Assembly: GCF_036327775.1 (NCBI RefSeq)
Contig: NZ_CP109598.1
Location: forward strand, 806,001 to 870,000
Length of the DNA: 64,000 bases
DNA from: Streptomyces sp. NBC_01498
GTDB lineage: Bacteria; Actinomycetota; Actinomycetes; Streptomycetales; Streptomycetaceae
Reading direction: 5' to 3'
Under the pieces are notes generated by a model. The model was given only the letters and a program-made list of their open reading frames with translations. It did no database searches and had not been told where the DNA came from. This document shows positions 41,202 to 51,566 of the stretch, in pieces. The stretch's first letter is position 1, and every line of letters starts with the position of its first letter. A program made the position numbers and the translations under genes.

Positions 41202-43379
41202 CTACCGGGCGTCGTGGAACGTTTCGCCCCGCTGGGCCCTGGCCACCAGGGACGCGGGCGGCTCGAACCGCTCCCCGTACGCGGCGGCCAGTTCGCGTGC
41301 CCGTGCGACGAAGCCGGGCAGGCCGCCCTCGTAGCCGTTGATGTACTGGAGTACGCCGCCCGTCCAGGCCGGGAAGCCGATGCCCATCAGGGAGCCGATG
41401 TTGGCGTCCGCGACGGTCGTCAGGACGTTCTCGTCCAGACAGCGCACCGAGTCCAGGGCCTCGGAGAACAGCATGCGCTCCTTGAGGTCGGTGAACGGCA
41501 CGTCCGTGTCCGCCCGGGTGAAGTGCTCGCGCAGACCGGGCCAGAGGCCGGTCCGGGTCCCGTCCTCGGCGTAGTCGTAGAAGCCGGCGCCGCCGCCCCG
41601 GCCGGTGCGGCCGAAGTCGTCCACCATGCGGTCGACGACCGCGTCGGCCGGGTGCGGGGTCCAGGTGCCGCCCGCCTCCTCGACGGCGCGCCGGGTCTCG
41701 TCGCGGATGCGGCGCGGCAGGGTGAGGGTCAGTTCGTCCATCAGGGACAGGACCTTGGCGGGGTAGCCGGCCTGCGCCGCCGCCTGTTCGACGGTGGCGG
41801 GCTCGACGCCCTCGCCGACCATCGCGACCCCCTCGTTGATGAAGCGGCCGATGACGCGCGAGGTGAAGAAGCCCCGTGAGTCGTTGACGACGATCGGTGT
41901 CTTCCCGATGAGCCGTACCAGGTCGAAGGCGCGCGCGAGTGCCTCGTCGCCGGTCTTCGCGCCCTTGATGATCTCCACGAGCGGCATCTTGTCGACGGGT
42001 GAGAAGAAGTGCAGACCGATGAAGTCGGCGGGCCGGGCGACGCCCTCGGCGAGGGTGCCGATGGGCAGGGTCGAGGTGTTGGAGCACAGGAGCGCGTCGG
42101 GTTCGACCACGTCCTGGATCTCCCCGAACACCCGGTGCTTGAGGGCGGTGTCCTCGAAGACCGCCTCGATCACGGTGTCGCACCCGGCGAGGTCGGCCAC
42201 CTCGGCGGTGGGGGTGATCCGCGCCAGCAGCGCGTCCCGTTCGGCCCCGGTGGTACGGCCCCGGGCGACGGCCTTGGCCAGCAGTTTCTCCGCGTACCCC
42301 TTGCCGCTGGCCGCCGCCTCCGGGGTCACGTCCTTGAGGACGACGTCGAGCCCGGCGCGGGCGCAGGCGTACGCGATGCCCGCCCCCATCATCCCGGCGC
42401 CGAGGACGGCGACCCTGCGGACGGGGAGTTCGGGGACGCCCGCCGGGCGGCTCGCGCCCGAGTTGACCGCCTGGAGGTCGAAGAAGAACGCCTGGATCAT
42501 GTTCTTCGCGGTCTGCCCGGTGACCAGTTCGGTGAAGTACCGGGCCTCGATGGTCTGCGCGGTCTCGAAGTCGACCTGGGAGCCCTCGACTGCGGTCGCC
42601 AGGATGTTGCGCGGCGCCGGGTAGGGCGCGCCGCCGGTCTGCTTGACGAGGTTGGCCGGGAACGCGGGGAGGTTGGCGGCGAAGCGCGGGTGGGAGGGGG
42701 TGCCGCCGGGGATGCGGTAGCCCTTGACGTCCCACGGCTGCCAGGACTCGGGGTGGGCGTCGATGAAGGCGCGGGCCCGGTCGAGCATCTCCTCGGTGGT
42801 GGCGGCGACTTCGTGGACGAGGCCGTTCTCCAGGGCGCGGCGGGGTGAGTAACGGGTGCCCTGGAGCAGCACCTTGGTCAGCGCGTCGGAGATACCGAGG
42901 AGCCGTACGGTACGGGTGACGCCGCCGCCCGCGGGGAGCAGGCCGAGGGTGACCTCGGGCAGGCCGATCCTGGAGCCGGGCGTGTCGAGGGCGACGCGGT
43001 GGTGGCAGGCGAGCGCGATCTCGTAACCGCCGCCGAGGGCCGCGCCGTTGATGGCGGCGACGACGGGTTTGCCGAGGGTCTCGATGACGCGCAGGGCGCG
43101 TTTGACGGCCGTCCCGGCGTCGAACGCCTGCTGGGCGTCGTCCGGTCCGAGCTTGATCATGTCCTTGAGGTCCCCGCCCGCGAAGAAGGACTTCTTGGCG
43201 GAGGTGACGATGATGCCGCGGAGGGTGTCCTTCTCGGCGAGCGCGCGTTCGGCGACCGCGGCGAGGGAGGTCCGGAAGCCCTGGTTCATCGTGTTGGCCG
43301 ACTGGGCGGGGTCGTCAAGGACGAGGGTGACGACGCCCGTTCCGTCCTGTTCCCAGCGGATGGTGGTGGACTCGCTCAT
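41202..43379 (-). CDS. fadB: Multifunctional fatty-acid oxidation protein (enoyl-CoA hydratase/3-hydroxyacyl-CoA dehydrogenase)
   Basis: 725 aa, the usual FadB/FadJ size. The N-terminal crotonase domain has GGDLKDM and the oxyanion-hole segment [19 protein letters not shown] near residues 110-130. The central Rossmann motif is [18 protein letters not shown] near 325. The 3-hydroxyacyl-CoA dehydrogenase part has [14 protein letters not shown] (catalytic His) and [15 protein letters not shown]. It hydrates enoyl-CoA and oxidises 3-hydroxyacyl-CoA with NAD. Last gene of the CaiB-FadA-FadB operon, 43 nt after FadA. Confidence 0.93.
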   Translation of the reverse strand: MSESTTIRWEQDGTGVVTLVLDDPAQSANTMNQGFRTSLAAVAERALAEKDTLRGIIVTSAKKSFFAGGDLKDMIKLGPDDAQQAFDAGTAVKRALRVIETLGKPVVAAINGAALGGGYEIALACHHRVALDTPGSRIGLPEVTLGLLPAGGGVTRTVRLLGISDALTKVLLQGTRYSPRRALENGLVHEVAATTEEMLDRARAFIDAHPESWQPWDVKGYRIPGGTPSHPRFAANLPAFPANLVKQTGGAPYPAPRNILATAVEGSQVDFETAQTIEARYFTELVTGQTAKNMIQAFFFDLQAVNSGASRPAGVPELPVRRVAVLGAGMMGAGIAYACARAGLDVVLKDVTPEAAASGKGYAEKLLAKAVARGRTTGAERDALLARITPTAEVADLAGCDTVIEAVFEDTALKHRVFGEIQDVVEPDALLCSNTSTLPIGTLAEGVARPADFIGLHFFSPVDKMPLVEIIKGAKTGDEALARAFDLVRLIGKTPIVVNDSRGFFTSRVIGRFINEGVAMVGEGVEPATVEQAAAQAGYPAKVLSLMDELTLTLPRRIRDETRRAVEEAGGTWTPHPADAVVDRMVDDFGRTGRGGGAGFYDYAEDGTRTGLWPGLREHFTRADTDVPFTDLKERMLFSEALDSVRCLDENVLTTVADANIGSLMGIGFPAWTGGVLQYINGYEGGLPGFVARARELAAAYGERFEPPASLVARAQRGETFHDAR

Positions 43380-43422
43380 GCTGCTGCTCCGTAGCGACGA
43401 GTTGCTTGGCGGACGGGACGGG

Positions 43423-44637
<1,215 letters not shown>

Positions 44638-44638
44638 G

Positions 44639-45886
44639 TCAGCGGCCTTTCGGAGTCGTGTCGGAGTCGGCGGTGGCGCTGTCGGTGACGGGGCCGCTGT
44701 CGGTGACGGCGGCGGTTTCGGTGGTGACGGCGGTCCCGTGGAGGCTCGGTACGTCCCAGTCGTGGGCGATCCGCGCGGTGTCCGCGCCGGGCAGCGCGGG
44801 CGCGCTCCGTACGGAGGCGGGGGTCGCCGAGAAGCGCGGCGCGGGCGCGGGCTGGGTGATGCCCGCGTGGTCGGTGAAGGTGCCGCGCGCCACGAGGTGC
44901 GGATGGGCGGGGGCCTCGCGCAGCGACAGCACGGGCGCCACGCACGCGTCGGACTCCTCGAAGACGGCCGTCCACTCGGCGCGGGTCTTCTCCTTGAAGC
45001 GGGCGCTGATCGCGGCCCGCAGGGTGTCCCAGCGGTCGAAGTCCTTGCGGGCGGGGACGTCGTCGGCGAGACCGAGCAGGTCGGCGAACTCCCGGTAGAA
45101 CCGCTGCTCCAGCGCCCCGACGGCCATGTACCCGCCGTCGGCGGTCTCGTACGTCCCGTAGAAGGGAGCGCCGCCGTCCAGCAGGTTCGCCCCGCGCCGG
45201 TCCTGCCAGCCGCCCGCCGCCGACATGGCGTGGATCATGGTGGTGAGATGGGCGGCGCCGTCCACGATCGCCGCGTCCACGACCTGTCCGGCGCCGCCGG
45301 GGGTGCGGGCGTGCTGGAGGGCGGCGAGGACACCGACGACGAGGTAGAGCGCGCCGCCCGCGTAGTCGCCGAGCAGGTTGGCGGGCACGACCGGCGGCCG
45401 GTCGCTCTCGCCGACCATGGAGAGCGTCCCGGCGACGGCGATGTAGTCGATGTCGTGTCCGGCGTACGGGGCCAGCGGGCCGTCCTGGCCCCAGCCGGTC
45501 ATCCGCCCGTACACCAGACGGGGGTTGCGGGCCAGGCACTCCGCCGGGCCGACGCCGAGGCGTTCGGCGACGCCGGGCCGGTAGCCCTCGATCAGGATGT
45601 CGGCGCGTTCGACCAGGTCGAGCAGGCGGGCGGGGCCGTCGTCGGCCTTGAGGTCGAGGAGCACGGACCGCTTGTTGCGGTTCGTCAGGTCGTGGCGCGG
45701 GTCGATCCCGAGCCCGGCGCCGCCCGGCCGGTCGACCCGTACGACGTCGGCGCCGAGGTCGGCGAGATGCATGGCGGCGAAGGGGCCGGGGCCGATGCCG
45801 GCCAGCTCCACCACCCGAACCCCCGTCAGGGGGCCGTGCGCGGCGGCCGGGCCGCCGGTGCCCGGGTCGTGCGCTGTCGCTGTCAT
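44639..45886 (-). CDS. CaiB/BaiF-type CoA transferase or alpha-methylacyl-CoA racemase
   Basis: 415 aa from ATG 45886 (GGGGAG upstream). Family III signatures: [35 protein letters not shown] at the N-terminus, [12 protein letters not shown] near 85, and [15 protein letters not shown] with the catalytic-type Asp near 205. The [17 protein letters not shown] segment and the [10 protein letters not shown] start favour the alpha-methylacyl-CoA racemase branch. That enzyme converts 2R- to 2S-methylacyl-CoA so that branched chains (abundant in Streptomyces) can be oxidised. First gene of the operon. A Thr/Ala/Asp-rich tail of ~40 residues is non-conserved. Confidence 0.87.
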   Translation of the reverse strand: MTATAHDPGTGGPAAAHGPLTGVRVVELAGIGPGPFAAMHLADLGADVVRVDRPGGAGLGIDPRHDLTNRNKRSVLLDLKADDGPARLLDLVERADILIEGYRPGVAERLGVGPAECLARNPRLVYGRMTGWGQDGPLAPYAGHDIDYIAVAGTLSMVGESDRPPVVPANLLGDYAGGALYLVVGVLAALQHARTPGGAGQVVDAAIVDGAAHLTTMIHAMSAAGGWQDRRGANLLDGGAPFYGTYETADGGYMAVGALEQRFYREFADLLGLADDVPARKDFDRWDTLRAAISARFKEKTRAEWTAVFEESDACVAPVLSLREAPAHPHLVARGTFTDHAGITQPAPAPRFSATPASVRSAPALPGADTARIAHDWDVPSLHGTAVTTETAAVTDSGPVTDSATADSDTTPKGR

Positions 45887-45919
45887 GGTGAGCTCCCCGC
45901 AGTGTGACACCAACGATGT

Positions 45920-45936
45920 AACAGCAATGATGTTAG
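45920..45936. promoter_or_regulatory. MerR-type motif at the CaiB-FadA-FadB promoter
   Basis: AACAGCAATGATGTTAG agrees at 12 of 17 positions with the MerR-gene site (ACAGCAATnnTGTnnG shared). It overlaps a minus-strand TAACAT (45935-45930) that can serve as -10, 45-50 nt before the CaiB ATG. Confidence 0.55.
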
Positions 45937-46010
45937 GAATGCCGGTCGGCAGGCACAAGCCCCGCCGGGGCGCGCACGCCGACCCGCCCAAGCCCCGCCG
46001 ACCACGCCCG

Positions 46011-46024
46011 AGCAAGCGCTTGTT
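46011..46024. promoter_or_regulatory. Palindrome matching the KstR2-type consensus
   Basis: AGCAAGCGCTTGTT fits AnCAAGnnCTTGnT, the consensus of the mycobacterial TetR-family regulator KstR2 (sterol-ring catabolism). The core CAAGCGCTTG is a perfect 10-bp palindrome. It lies about 125 nt before CaiB and 195 nt before the enoyl-reductase gene. A TetR-type acyl-CoA sensor encoded elsewhere may bind it. Confidence 0.5.
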
Positions 46025-46217
46025 CCGCCCGCCGTCCGTCCCGATGGTCGCAGACACCCGGTGAGGCGGCGCCCGCGCCGGCGCGCGTCTCCGGTTCCCG
46101 CGCGTCCGATGCTGGTCACCCGGGCCCCGGAGCCCCCGCCGGGAGCGCTAACCTCGCCCCTCGACAGCTTCACGACAACGGCACCCGCAGTCGCGCGGCC
46201 GGAACGGCGGAGACTCG

Positions 46218-47408
46218 ATGAACAGGCAGAACGGGGCGGAACGCCCGTACCACGTGGTGCTCTTCGGGGCGACCGGCTTTGTCGGACGCCTCACGGCCGA
46301 GTATCTCGCCCGGAACGCGCCCGAGGACTGCCGGTGGGCGATGGCGGGACGCGACCGGCGCAGACTGGAGCGGCTGCGGACCCGGCTCGCCCGTATCGAC
46401 CCGCGCTGCGCGGAACTGCCGCTGCTGGTCGCGGACTCCGCCGACCCCGACGCGCTGCGCGCCCTCGCCGGGTCGACCCGGGTGCTCGCCACGACCGTCG
46501 GCCCGTACGTCACGCACGGCGAACACGTGGTCGCCGCCTGCGCCGAGGCCGGGACGGACTACGCCGACCTCTGCGGCGAGGCGGAGTTCGTCGACCGGAT
46601 GTATCTGAAGTACGAGGACCGGGCGCACCAGACCGGGGCGCGGCTGGTGCACGCCTGCGGGTTCGACTCCGTACCGCACGATCTGGGCGCGTACTTCACG
46701 GTGCGGCAGCTGCCGCCGGACGTGCCACTGCGCATCGACGGGTTCGTCCGCGCCCACGCGTCCTTCTCCGGCGGGACGCTCGCCTCGGCGCTGAACGCGG
46801 TGAGCCGGGCCCGGCCGGCCCTGGAGGCCGCGAAGCAGCGGCGGCTGCACGAGCCCCGGCTGGTCGGGCGGCGGGCCGTCGGGCCGCTGGGAGCACCGCA
46901 CTTCAGCACGGAGACCGGCGCCTGGGCGCTGCCGCTGCCCACCCTGGACGCGCGGGTGGTGGCGCGCTCGGCGGCGGCCGTACCGCGCTACGGCCCCGAC
47001 TTCCGCTACCGGCACTACGCCGCCGTGACGTCGCTGCCGATGGCCCTGGGCGGCACCGTGGCGGCGGGCGCGGGCGCGGCGCTGGCGCAGGTGGGGGCGG
47101 TACGGCGGGCGCTGACGCGGTGGTACGGGCCGGGCAGCGGGCCCAGCGAGGCGCGCCGGAGGTCGAGTTGGTTCACCGTGCGGTTCGTGGGCGAGGGCGG
47201 TGGGCGCCGGGTGTTCACGGAGGTCTCGGGCGGCGATCCGGGGTACGACGAGACGGCGAAGATCCTGGCCGAGTCGGCGCTGAGCCTGGCCTTCGACGAC
47301 CTTCCGAGGACGGCGGGCCAGGTCACGCCGGTGACCGCGATGGGCGACGCGCTGCTGGAGCGGCTGCGGGCGGCCGGAATGACGTTCCGGGTGGCGCACG
47401 CGCGCTGA
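46218..47408 (+). CDS. Trans-acting enoyl reductase-family protein (saccharopine-dehydrogenase-like)
   Basis: 396 aa. N-terminal Rossmann motif VVLFGATGFVGRLTAEYLA and then TTVGPYVTHGEHVVAACAEAGTDYADLCGE, typical of the mycobacterial trans-acting enoyl reductase/saccharopine reductase-like family. LVHACGFDSVPHDLGAYF near residue 150 is another family signature. A hydrophobic stretch near 275-295 (MALGGTVAAGAGAALAQVG) may attach it to lipid or membrane. In mycobacteria a relative reduces double bonds during phthiocerol-lipid synthesis. The Streptomyces substrate is unknown. GGAG precedes the ATG. Confidence 0.82.
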   Translation: MNRQNGAERPYHVVLFGATGFVGRLTAEYLARNAPEDCRWAMAGRDRRRLERLRTRLARIDPRCAELPLLVADSADPDALRALAGSTRVLATTVGPYVTHGEHVVAACAEAGTDYADLCGEAEFVDRMYLKYEDRAHQTGARLVHACGFDSVPHDLGAYFTVRQLPPDVPLRIDGFVRAHASFSGGTLASALNAVSRARPALEAAKQRRLHEPRLVGRRAVGPLGAPHFSTETGAWALPLPTLDARVVARSAAAVPRYGPDFRYRHYAAVTSLPMALGGTVAAGAGAALAQVGAVRRALTRWYGPGSGPSEARRRSSWFTVRFVGEGGGRRVFTEVSGGDPGYDETAKILAESALSLAFDDLPRTAGQVTPVTAMGDALLERLRAAGMTFRVAHAR

Positions 47409-47542
47409 GACGGGCGCGGCCGGGCACCGTGATGCTTGGCGGCGGGGCGGGAACCCGGCGGCCCGCCCCCAGCACGGGCCGCCGGGCTCCCGTGGAGACG
47501 GACTCGGACGGCGGGCGGAACTCATCGCTCGACGGCGTGTCA

Positions 47543-47734
47543 GTTTCGGTGCGAGCCGGTTTCGGTGCGGGCCGGTTTCGGTGCGGGCCGGTTTCGGTGC
47601 GGGCCGGTTTCGGTGCGGGCCGGTTTCGGTGCGGGCCGGTTTCGGTGCGGGCCGGTTTCTGTTTGGGTCGGTCTCGGTGCGTGTCGGATTCGGTGCGTGT
47701 CGGATTCGGCGCGGGCCGGATTCGGCGCGGGTGG
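47543..47734. repeat. Twelve-copy 16-bp tandem repeat (minisatellite)
   Basis: Unit GTTTCGGTGCGGGCCG. Copies 2-7 (47559-47654) are identical. Copy 1 has one change, and copies 8-12 are progressively diverged (GTCTCGGTGCGTGTCG, GATTCGGCGCGGGCCG and similar). It lies between the converging enoyl-reductase and endonuclease V genes. The unit is not a multiple of three and no gene crosses it. The rest of 47409-47761 shows no gene. Confidence 0.95.
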
Positions 47735-47761
47735 TCGTCTGTCCGACCGCCGGAATCGCGG

Positions 47762-48505
47762 TCAGTGACCGTCCGCCGCCGGATCCGCCGTGGCCAGGGC
47801 CTCGCGCAGCGCCCTGCGGCAGACGCTGTCGGCCTGCCGGGTGGTCTCCGGGAGGCGGAAGCCGGTGGTGAGGCGCAGGGTGTGCGCGCAGGCCGTGTCG
47901 AGGTCGGTGCGGTGACCGACGGAGACGAAGACCGGCTTCACCCCGTCCCGGGTCCGCAGCGCCCGGCCCACCTCCTCGCCGTCGTCGGCGAGCAGCGGCG
48001 TGAAGTCGCCGCGCCGGGGGCCGGGTTGCTCGTACGAGAAGGTGAACGGGTTCTTCGCGACGCCGATCACCGGCAGCCCGGTCAGCACCCCGAGATGGCT
48101 CGCGAGTCCGAACCGGCGCGGGTGGGCCCGGCCGTATCCGTCGCAGACGACCAGCCCCGGCGCGGATGTCAGGGCGGCGAGAGCGGCGAGGACGGTGGGG
48201 ATCTCACGGAAGGCGAGCAGCCCGGGTACGTAGGGGAAGGCGACCCGGCCGACGGCGGTCGCCCGGTCCACGACGGCGAGGGTGGCGGCGTCCAGGACGA
48301 CGGCCGCCGCGGCGACGACGTCCCGTTCGTCGTCGTACGCCACGTCGACCCCGGTCACCAGACCGGTCCCGGCCGCCGGTCCCGCCTCGTCGAGCACGAC
48401 GCGCTCGCGCAACTCGTCCTGGATCGCCCGCGCCTCGGCCTCGTCGGCCGGCGTAACGGGTACTGCGGTTGTGGCGGGTACGGCGGGCGTTCTGGGCGTC
48501 GTCAT
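47762..48505 (-). CDS. nfi: Endonuclease V (deoxyinosine 3'-endonuclease)
   Basis: 247 aa. Family motifs: GVDVAYDDE (catalytic Asp), FPYVPGLLAFREIP (the PYIPG wedge that senses the lesion), LVVCDGYGRAHPRRFGLASHLGV (second Asp) and GVAKNPF. It nicks DNA one base 3' to hypoxanthine from deaminated adenine. This is of value in GC-rich DNA exposed to nitrosative stress. The ATG lacks a Shine-Dalgarno sequence; TACGCT nine bases upstream (48520-48515) is a likely -10 for a leaderless or near-leaderless message. Confidence 0.92.
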   Translation of the reverse strand: MTTPRTPAVPATTAVPVTPADEAEARAIQDELRERVVLDEAGPAAGTGLVTGVDVAYDDERDVVAAAAVVLDAATLAVVDRATAVGRVAFPYVPGLLAFREIPTVLAALAALTSAPGLVVCDGYGRAHPRRFGLASHLGVLTGLPVIGVAKNPFTFSYEQPGPRRGDFTPLLADDGEEVGRALRTRDGVKPVFVSVGHRTDLDTACAHTLRLTTGFRLPETTRQADSVCRRALREALATADPAADGH

Positions 48506-48623
48506 GATCCGGCCAGCGTAGGCCCGAGCGCTCCCCGCAGCCTGGCGATCAGGTGGACAGGGGAACCGACCCGCGCCGCTCGAACCGGTGGCCGCCGCGA
48601 ACCGACCCGCGAGTAGGAAAAAT

Positions 48624-48639
48624 GGTGACGCAGGTCACA
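48624..48639. promoter_or_regulatory. CRP-like palindrome upstream of ssgD
   Basis: GGTGACGCAGGTCACA contains GTGA-N6-TCAC, the core of cAMP-receptor-protein sites, about 93 nt before the ssgD start. Streptomyces Crp controls germination and development, so regulation is plausible. Confidence 0.45.
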
Positions 48640-48731
48640 ACGATCTGCCAGCACTCTTCCGCCCGCCGCGTCGTCCTCCCCTGTACGCGGACGACTGTTG
48701 TCCGCCCGAGCCGTGCGAAGGGGAGCTGGCT

Positions 48732-49148
48732 TTGTCCACCGTCATCGAGCAGGCACTGCAAGCCCGGCTGGTCGCCTCGGCGCCCCGGCAGGAGAACGTT
48801 CCCGCGACCCTGCGCTACGACGGCGACGATCCGTTCGCCGTCCGCATGGCGTTTCCGGCCACGGCGTCGCTGGAGGGCATGGAGGTGTCCTGGGCGTTCT
48901 CGCGCGAGTTGCTGACCGTCGGTGTGGACGAGCCGGCCGGGCTCGGCGACGTACGGGTGCGGCCGTTCGGCTACGACCGTACGGTCCTGGAGTTCCACGC
49001 CCCCGAGGGCGTCGCGATGGTCCATGTGCGCACCTCGGAGGTACGGGCGTTCCTCGACCGCTCCCTCGGGGTCGTGCCCGTCGGCTGTGAGCATCTGCTC
49101 CTCGACCTGGACCACGACGTGGCCGAACTGCTGCGTGACGCCTGCTGA
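48732..49148 (+). CDS. ssgD: SsgA-family sporulation and cell-wall protein (SsgD-like)
   Basis: 138 aa from a TTG at 48732, chosen because AAGGGGAG lies 7 nt upstream and the SsgA-like domain starts at once (STVIEQALQARLVASAPRQENVPATLRYDGDDPFAVRM). VSWAFSRELL and VRPFGYDRTVLEF are typical family segments. SsgA-like proteins occur only in morphologically complex actinomycetes and guide septum placement or peptidoglycan work; SsgD is linked to lateral-wall synthesis. The D assignment rests on genomic context as remembered. Confidence 0.85.
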   Translation: MSTVIEQALQARLVASAPRQENVPATLRYDGDDPFAVRMAFPATASLEGMEVSWAFSRELLTVGVDEPAGLGDVRVRPFGYDRTVLEFHAPEGVAMVHVRTSEVRAFLDRSLGVVPVGCEHLLLDLDHDVAELLRDAC

Positions 49149-49255
49149 GACCCGCCGGGCCCCTCCCCCGCCGCGCCGCGCCGCCGCCCCTTCTCCGTGC
49201 CGTGGGGAACCCCGACCCCACCCGGGGAGAAGCCGGGGCGACGCCGTACGGAAAG

Positions 49256-49289
49256 TCGGACAGAAGCTGTCTGATTTCCCCGTTAGCTT
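49256..49289 (+). promoter_or_regulatory. UvrA-paralogue promoter with palindrome
   Basis: TCGGACAGAAGCTGTCTGA (49256-49274) is an 8-3-8 palindrome with one mismatch in the arms. It covers the expected -35 region of a leaderless promoter whose -10 is TAGCTT (49284-49289), six bases before the ATG. It resembles a TetR- or GntR-type operator. Confidence 0.6.
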
Positions 49290-49295
49290 CGGGCC

Positions 49296-51566
49296 ATGCC
49301 TCAGAACATCACCATCGTGGGCGCCCGCGAGAACAACCTGAAGGACGTCTCGCTGACCGTCCCGAAGGACCGGATCACCGTCTTCACCGGGGTCTCCGGG
49401 TCCGGCAAGTCATCGATCGTCTTCGACACCATCGCCGTGGAGTCGCAGCGGCAGCTCAACGAGACCTTCACGGCGTTCCTCAGAAGCCGGATGCCCAAGC
49501 ACGAGCGCCCGCACGTCGAGGCGATCGACGACCTGTCCGTGGCGATCGTCGTGGACCAGAAGCCGCTCGGCGGCAACGTCCGCTCCACCGTCGGCACGAT
49601 GACCGACATCTACTCGGTGATCCGCGTGCTGTTCTCCCGGTACGGCACACCGAGCGCCGGACCGGCCACCGCGTACTCCTTCAACGACCCCTCCGGCATG
49701 TGCCCGGAGTGCGACGGCATCGGCCGGGTCGTGCGGCTCGACCTGGACCGCGCCGTGGACTGGTCGAAGTCCCTCAACGAGGGCGCGCTGCTGTTACCCG
49801 GACTCACGGTGGGCGGCTGGGAGTGGAACCTGTACGCCGGGTCGGGGCACTTCGACCCGGACAAGCCGGTCGACCGGTACACCGCCGAGGAGCGCGAACT
49901 GCTGCTGCACGGCGGCGACTTCACCGTCCGGCTGGAGATGCGGACGGGACCGGCCGACGTACGGTTCGAGGGCATCGTGGGCCGCTTCACCCGGCTCTTC
50001 CTCAACCGGGACACGGCCACGATGTCCGAGAAGCGCCGGGAGGCCGCGAGCCGGTTCACGGTGGAGCGGGTCTGCGAGGCGTGCGACGGGGCGCGGCTCA
50101 ACGAGGCCGCGCTGGCCACCCGTATCGACGGCCTGGGCATCGCCGAATACACGCGGATGGAGGTCGCCGATCTGGCCGAGGTGCTGGCGCGGATCGACGA
50201 CCCGGTGGCGACGCCGATCGCCGCCGCCGCGCGCGAGAGGCTCGACCGGCTGGTGGGGATCGGGCTCGGCTATCTGAGCCTGGACCGGGAGACGACCACG
50301 CTCTCCGGCGGTGAGGGCCAGCGGCTCAAGATGGTGCGCCACCTGGGGAGTTCACTGACCGGGCTGACCTTCATCTTCGACGAGCCGAGCGTGGGTCTGC
50401 ACCCGCGCGACGTGGGGCGGCTCAACGATCTGCTGCGGCGGCTGCGCGACCGGGGCAACACGGTGCTGGTGGTGGAGCACGACCCGGACGTGGTGGCGAT
50501 CGCGGACCATGTGGTCGACATGGGGCCCGGCGCGGGCGCCGACGGCGGGCACGTCGTGTTCGAGGGGACGGTGGAGCGGCTGCGGGAGTCCGGCACCCTC
50601 ACCGGACGGCATCTGCTGAGCCGTACGTCCGTCAAGACGTCCTTCCGCACGCCGACCGGCCAACTCCCCTTGCGAAACGCCACGTTGCACAACCTCAAGG
50701 GCGTCGACGTGGACTTCCCGACCGGTGTGCTGACGGCGGTGACGGGAGTGGCCGGATCGGGCAAGTCGACCTTGGTCTCCGAGGTGTTCACGGCCGCGTA
50801 CCCGGACGCGATCGTCATCGACCAGGGCGCGATCACGGCCTCGTCGCGCTCCACCCCGGCGTCCTACCTCGGCGTCATGGACATCGTCCGCAAGGTGTAC
50901 GCGAAGGAGAACGGTGTCGAGCCGGGTCTCTTCAGCTTCAACTCGTCCGGCGCCTGCCCGGTGTGCGCGGGGCGCGGCGTCATCCACACCGATCTGGCGT
51001 TCATGGACCCGGTGACGACGGTCTGCCACGCCTGCGAGGGGCGGCGGTTCAACGACGACGTCCTGGCGCTGCGGGTGGGCGGCCGGTCGATCGTCGACGT
51101 CCTGGAGATGACGGCCGCTCAGGCGATCCCGTTCTTCGGGGAGTTCGGCGGCGACCGGACGATGGCGCGCAGGCTGGGCACGCTGAACGACGTGGGGCTC
51201 ACCTATCTGACGCTCGGTCAGCCGCTCAGTTCGCTGTCGGGCGGCGAGCGGCAGCGCATCAAACTGGCGACGAAGCTGCACCGCACGGGCAGCGTGTACG
51301 TCCTGGACGAGCCGACCACCGGGCTGCACATGGCGGACGTGGGCACGCTGCTGGCGCTGCTCGACCGGCTGGTGGACGCGGGGAACTCGGTGATCTGCGT
51401 CGAGCACAACCTGGACGTGGTCAAGCGGGCGGACTGGGTGATCGATCTCGGCCCGGACGGGGGGAAGCACGGCGGCGAGATCCTCTTCGAGGGGACGCCG
51501 GCCGAGCTGCTCGGCCATCCGAAGTCGTTCACCGCCGAACACCTCCGGCGCGAGCCGGGAGCCTGA
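49296..51566 (+). CDS. UvrA-like ABC ATPase, short (drug-resistance/repair paralogue)
   Basis: 756 aa, against ~950-1000 for housekeeping UvrA. Two ABC modules: GVSGSGKSS and GVAGSGKST (Walker A); LSGGEGQRLK and LSGGERQRIK (signatures). Zinc-type pairs are present (CPECDGIGR, CEACDGARL, CPVCAGRGV, CHACEGRRF). The missing length fits loss of the UvrB-binding region, as in class II UvrA (DrrC-like) proteins linked to resistance to DNA-intercalating drugs. Codon 167 is TTA (49794-49796), so translation probably needs the bldA tRNA. Leaderless, with a palindrome over the promoter. Confidence 0.9.
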   Translation: MPQNITIVGARENNLKDVSLTVPKDRITVFTGVSGSGKSSIVFDTIAVESQRQLNETFTAFLRSRMPKHERPHVEAIDDLSVAIVVDQKPLGGNVRSTVGTMTDIYSVIRVLFSRYGTPSAGPATAYSFNDPSGMCPECDGIGRVVRLDLDRAVDWSKSLNEGALLLPGLTVGGWEWNLYAGSGHFDPDKPVDRYTAEERELLLHGGDFTVRLEMRTGPADVRFEGIVGRFTRLFLNRDTATMSEKRREAASRFTVERVCEACDGARLNEAALATRIDGLGIAEYTRMEVADLAEVLARIDDPVATPIAAAARERLDRLVGIGLGYLSLDRETTTLSGGEGQRLKMVRHLGSSLTGLTFIFDEPSVGLHPRDVGRLNDLLRRLRDRGNTVLVVEHDPDVVAIADHVVDMGPGAGADGGHVVFEGTVERLRESGTLTGRHLLSRTSVKTSFRTPTGQLPLRNATLHNLKGVDVDFPTGVLTAVTGVAGSGKSTLVSEVFTAAYPDAIVIDQGAITASSRSTPASYLGVMDIVRKVYAKENGVEPGLFSFNSSGACPVCAGRGVIHTDLAFMDPVTTVCHACEGRRFNDDVLALRVGGRSIVDVLEMTAAQAIPFFGEFGGDRTMARRLGTLNDVGLTYLTLGQPLSSLSGGERQRIKLATKLHRTGSVYVLDEPTTGLHMADVGTLLALLDRLVDAGNSVICVEHNLDVVKRADWVIDLGPDGGKHGGEILFEGTPAELLGHPKSFTAEHLRREPGA

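Noticed and set aside
47543..47734. CRISPR array
   Set aside because: The 16-bp units are directly adjacent with no spacers and there are no cas genes in the window.
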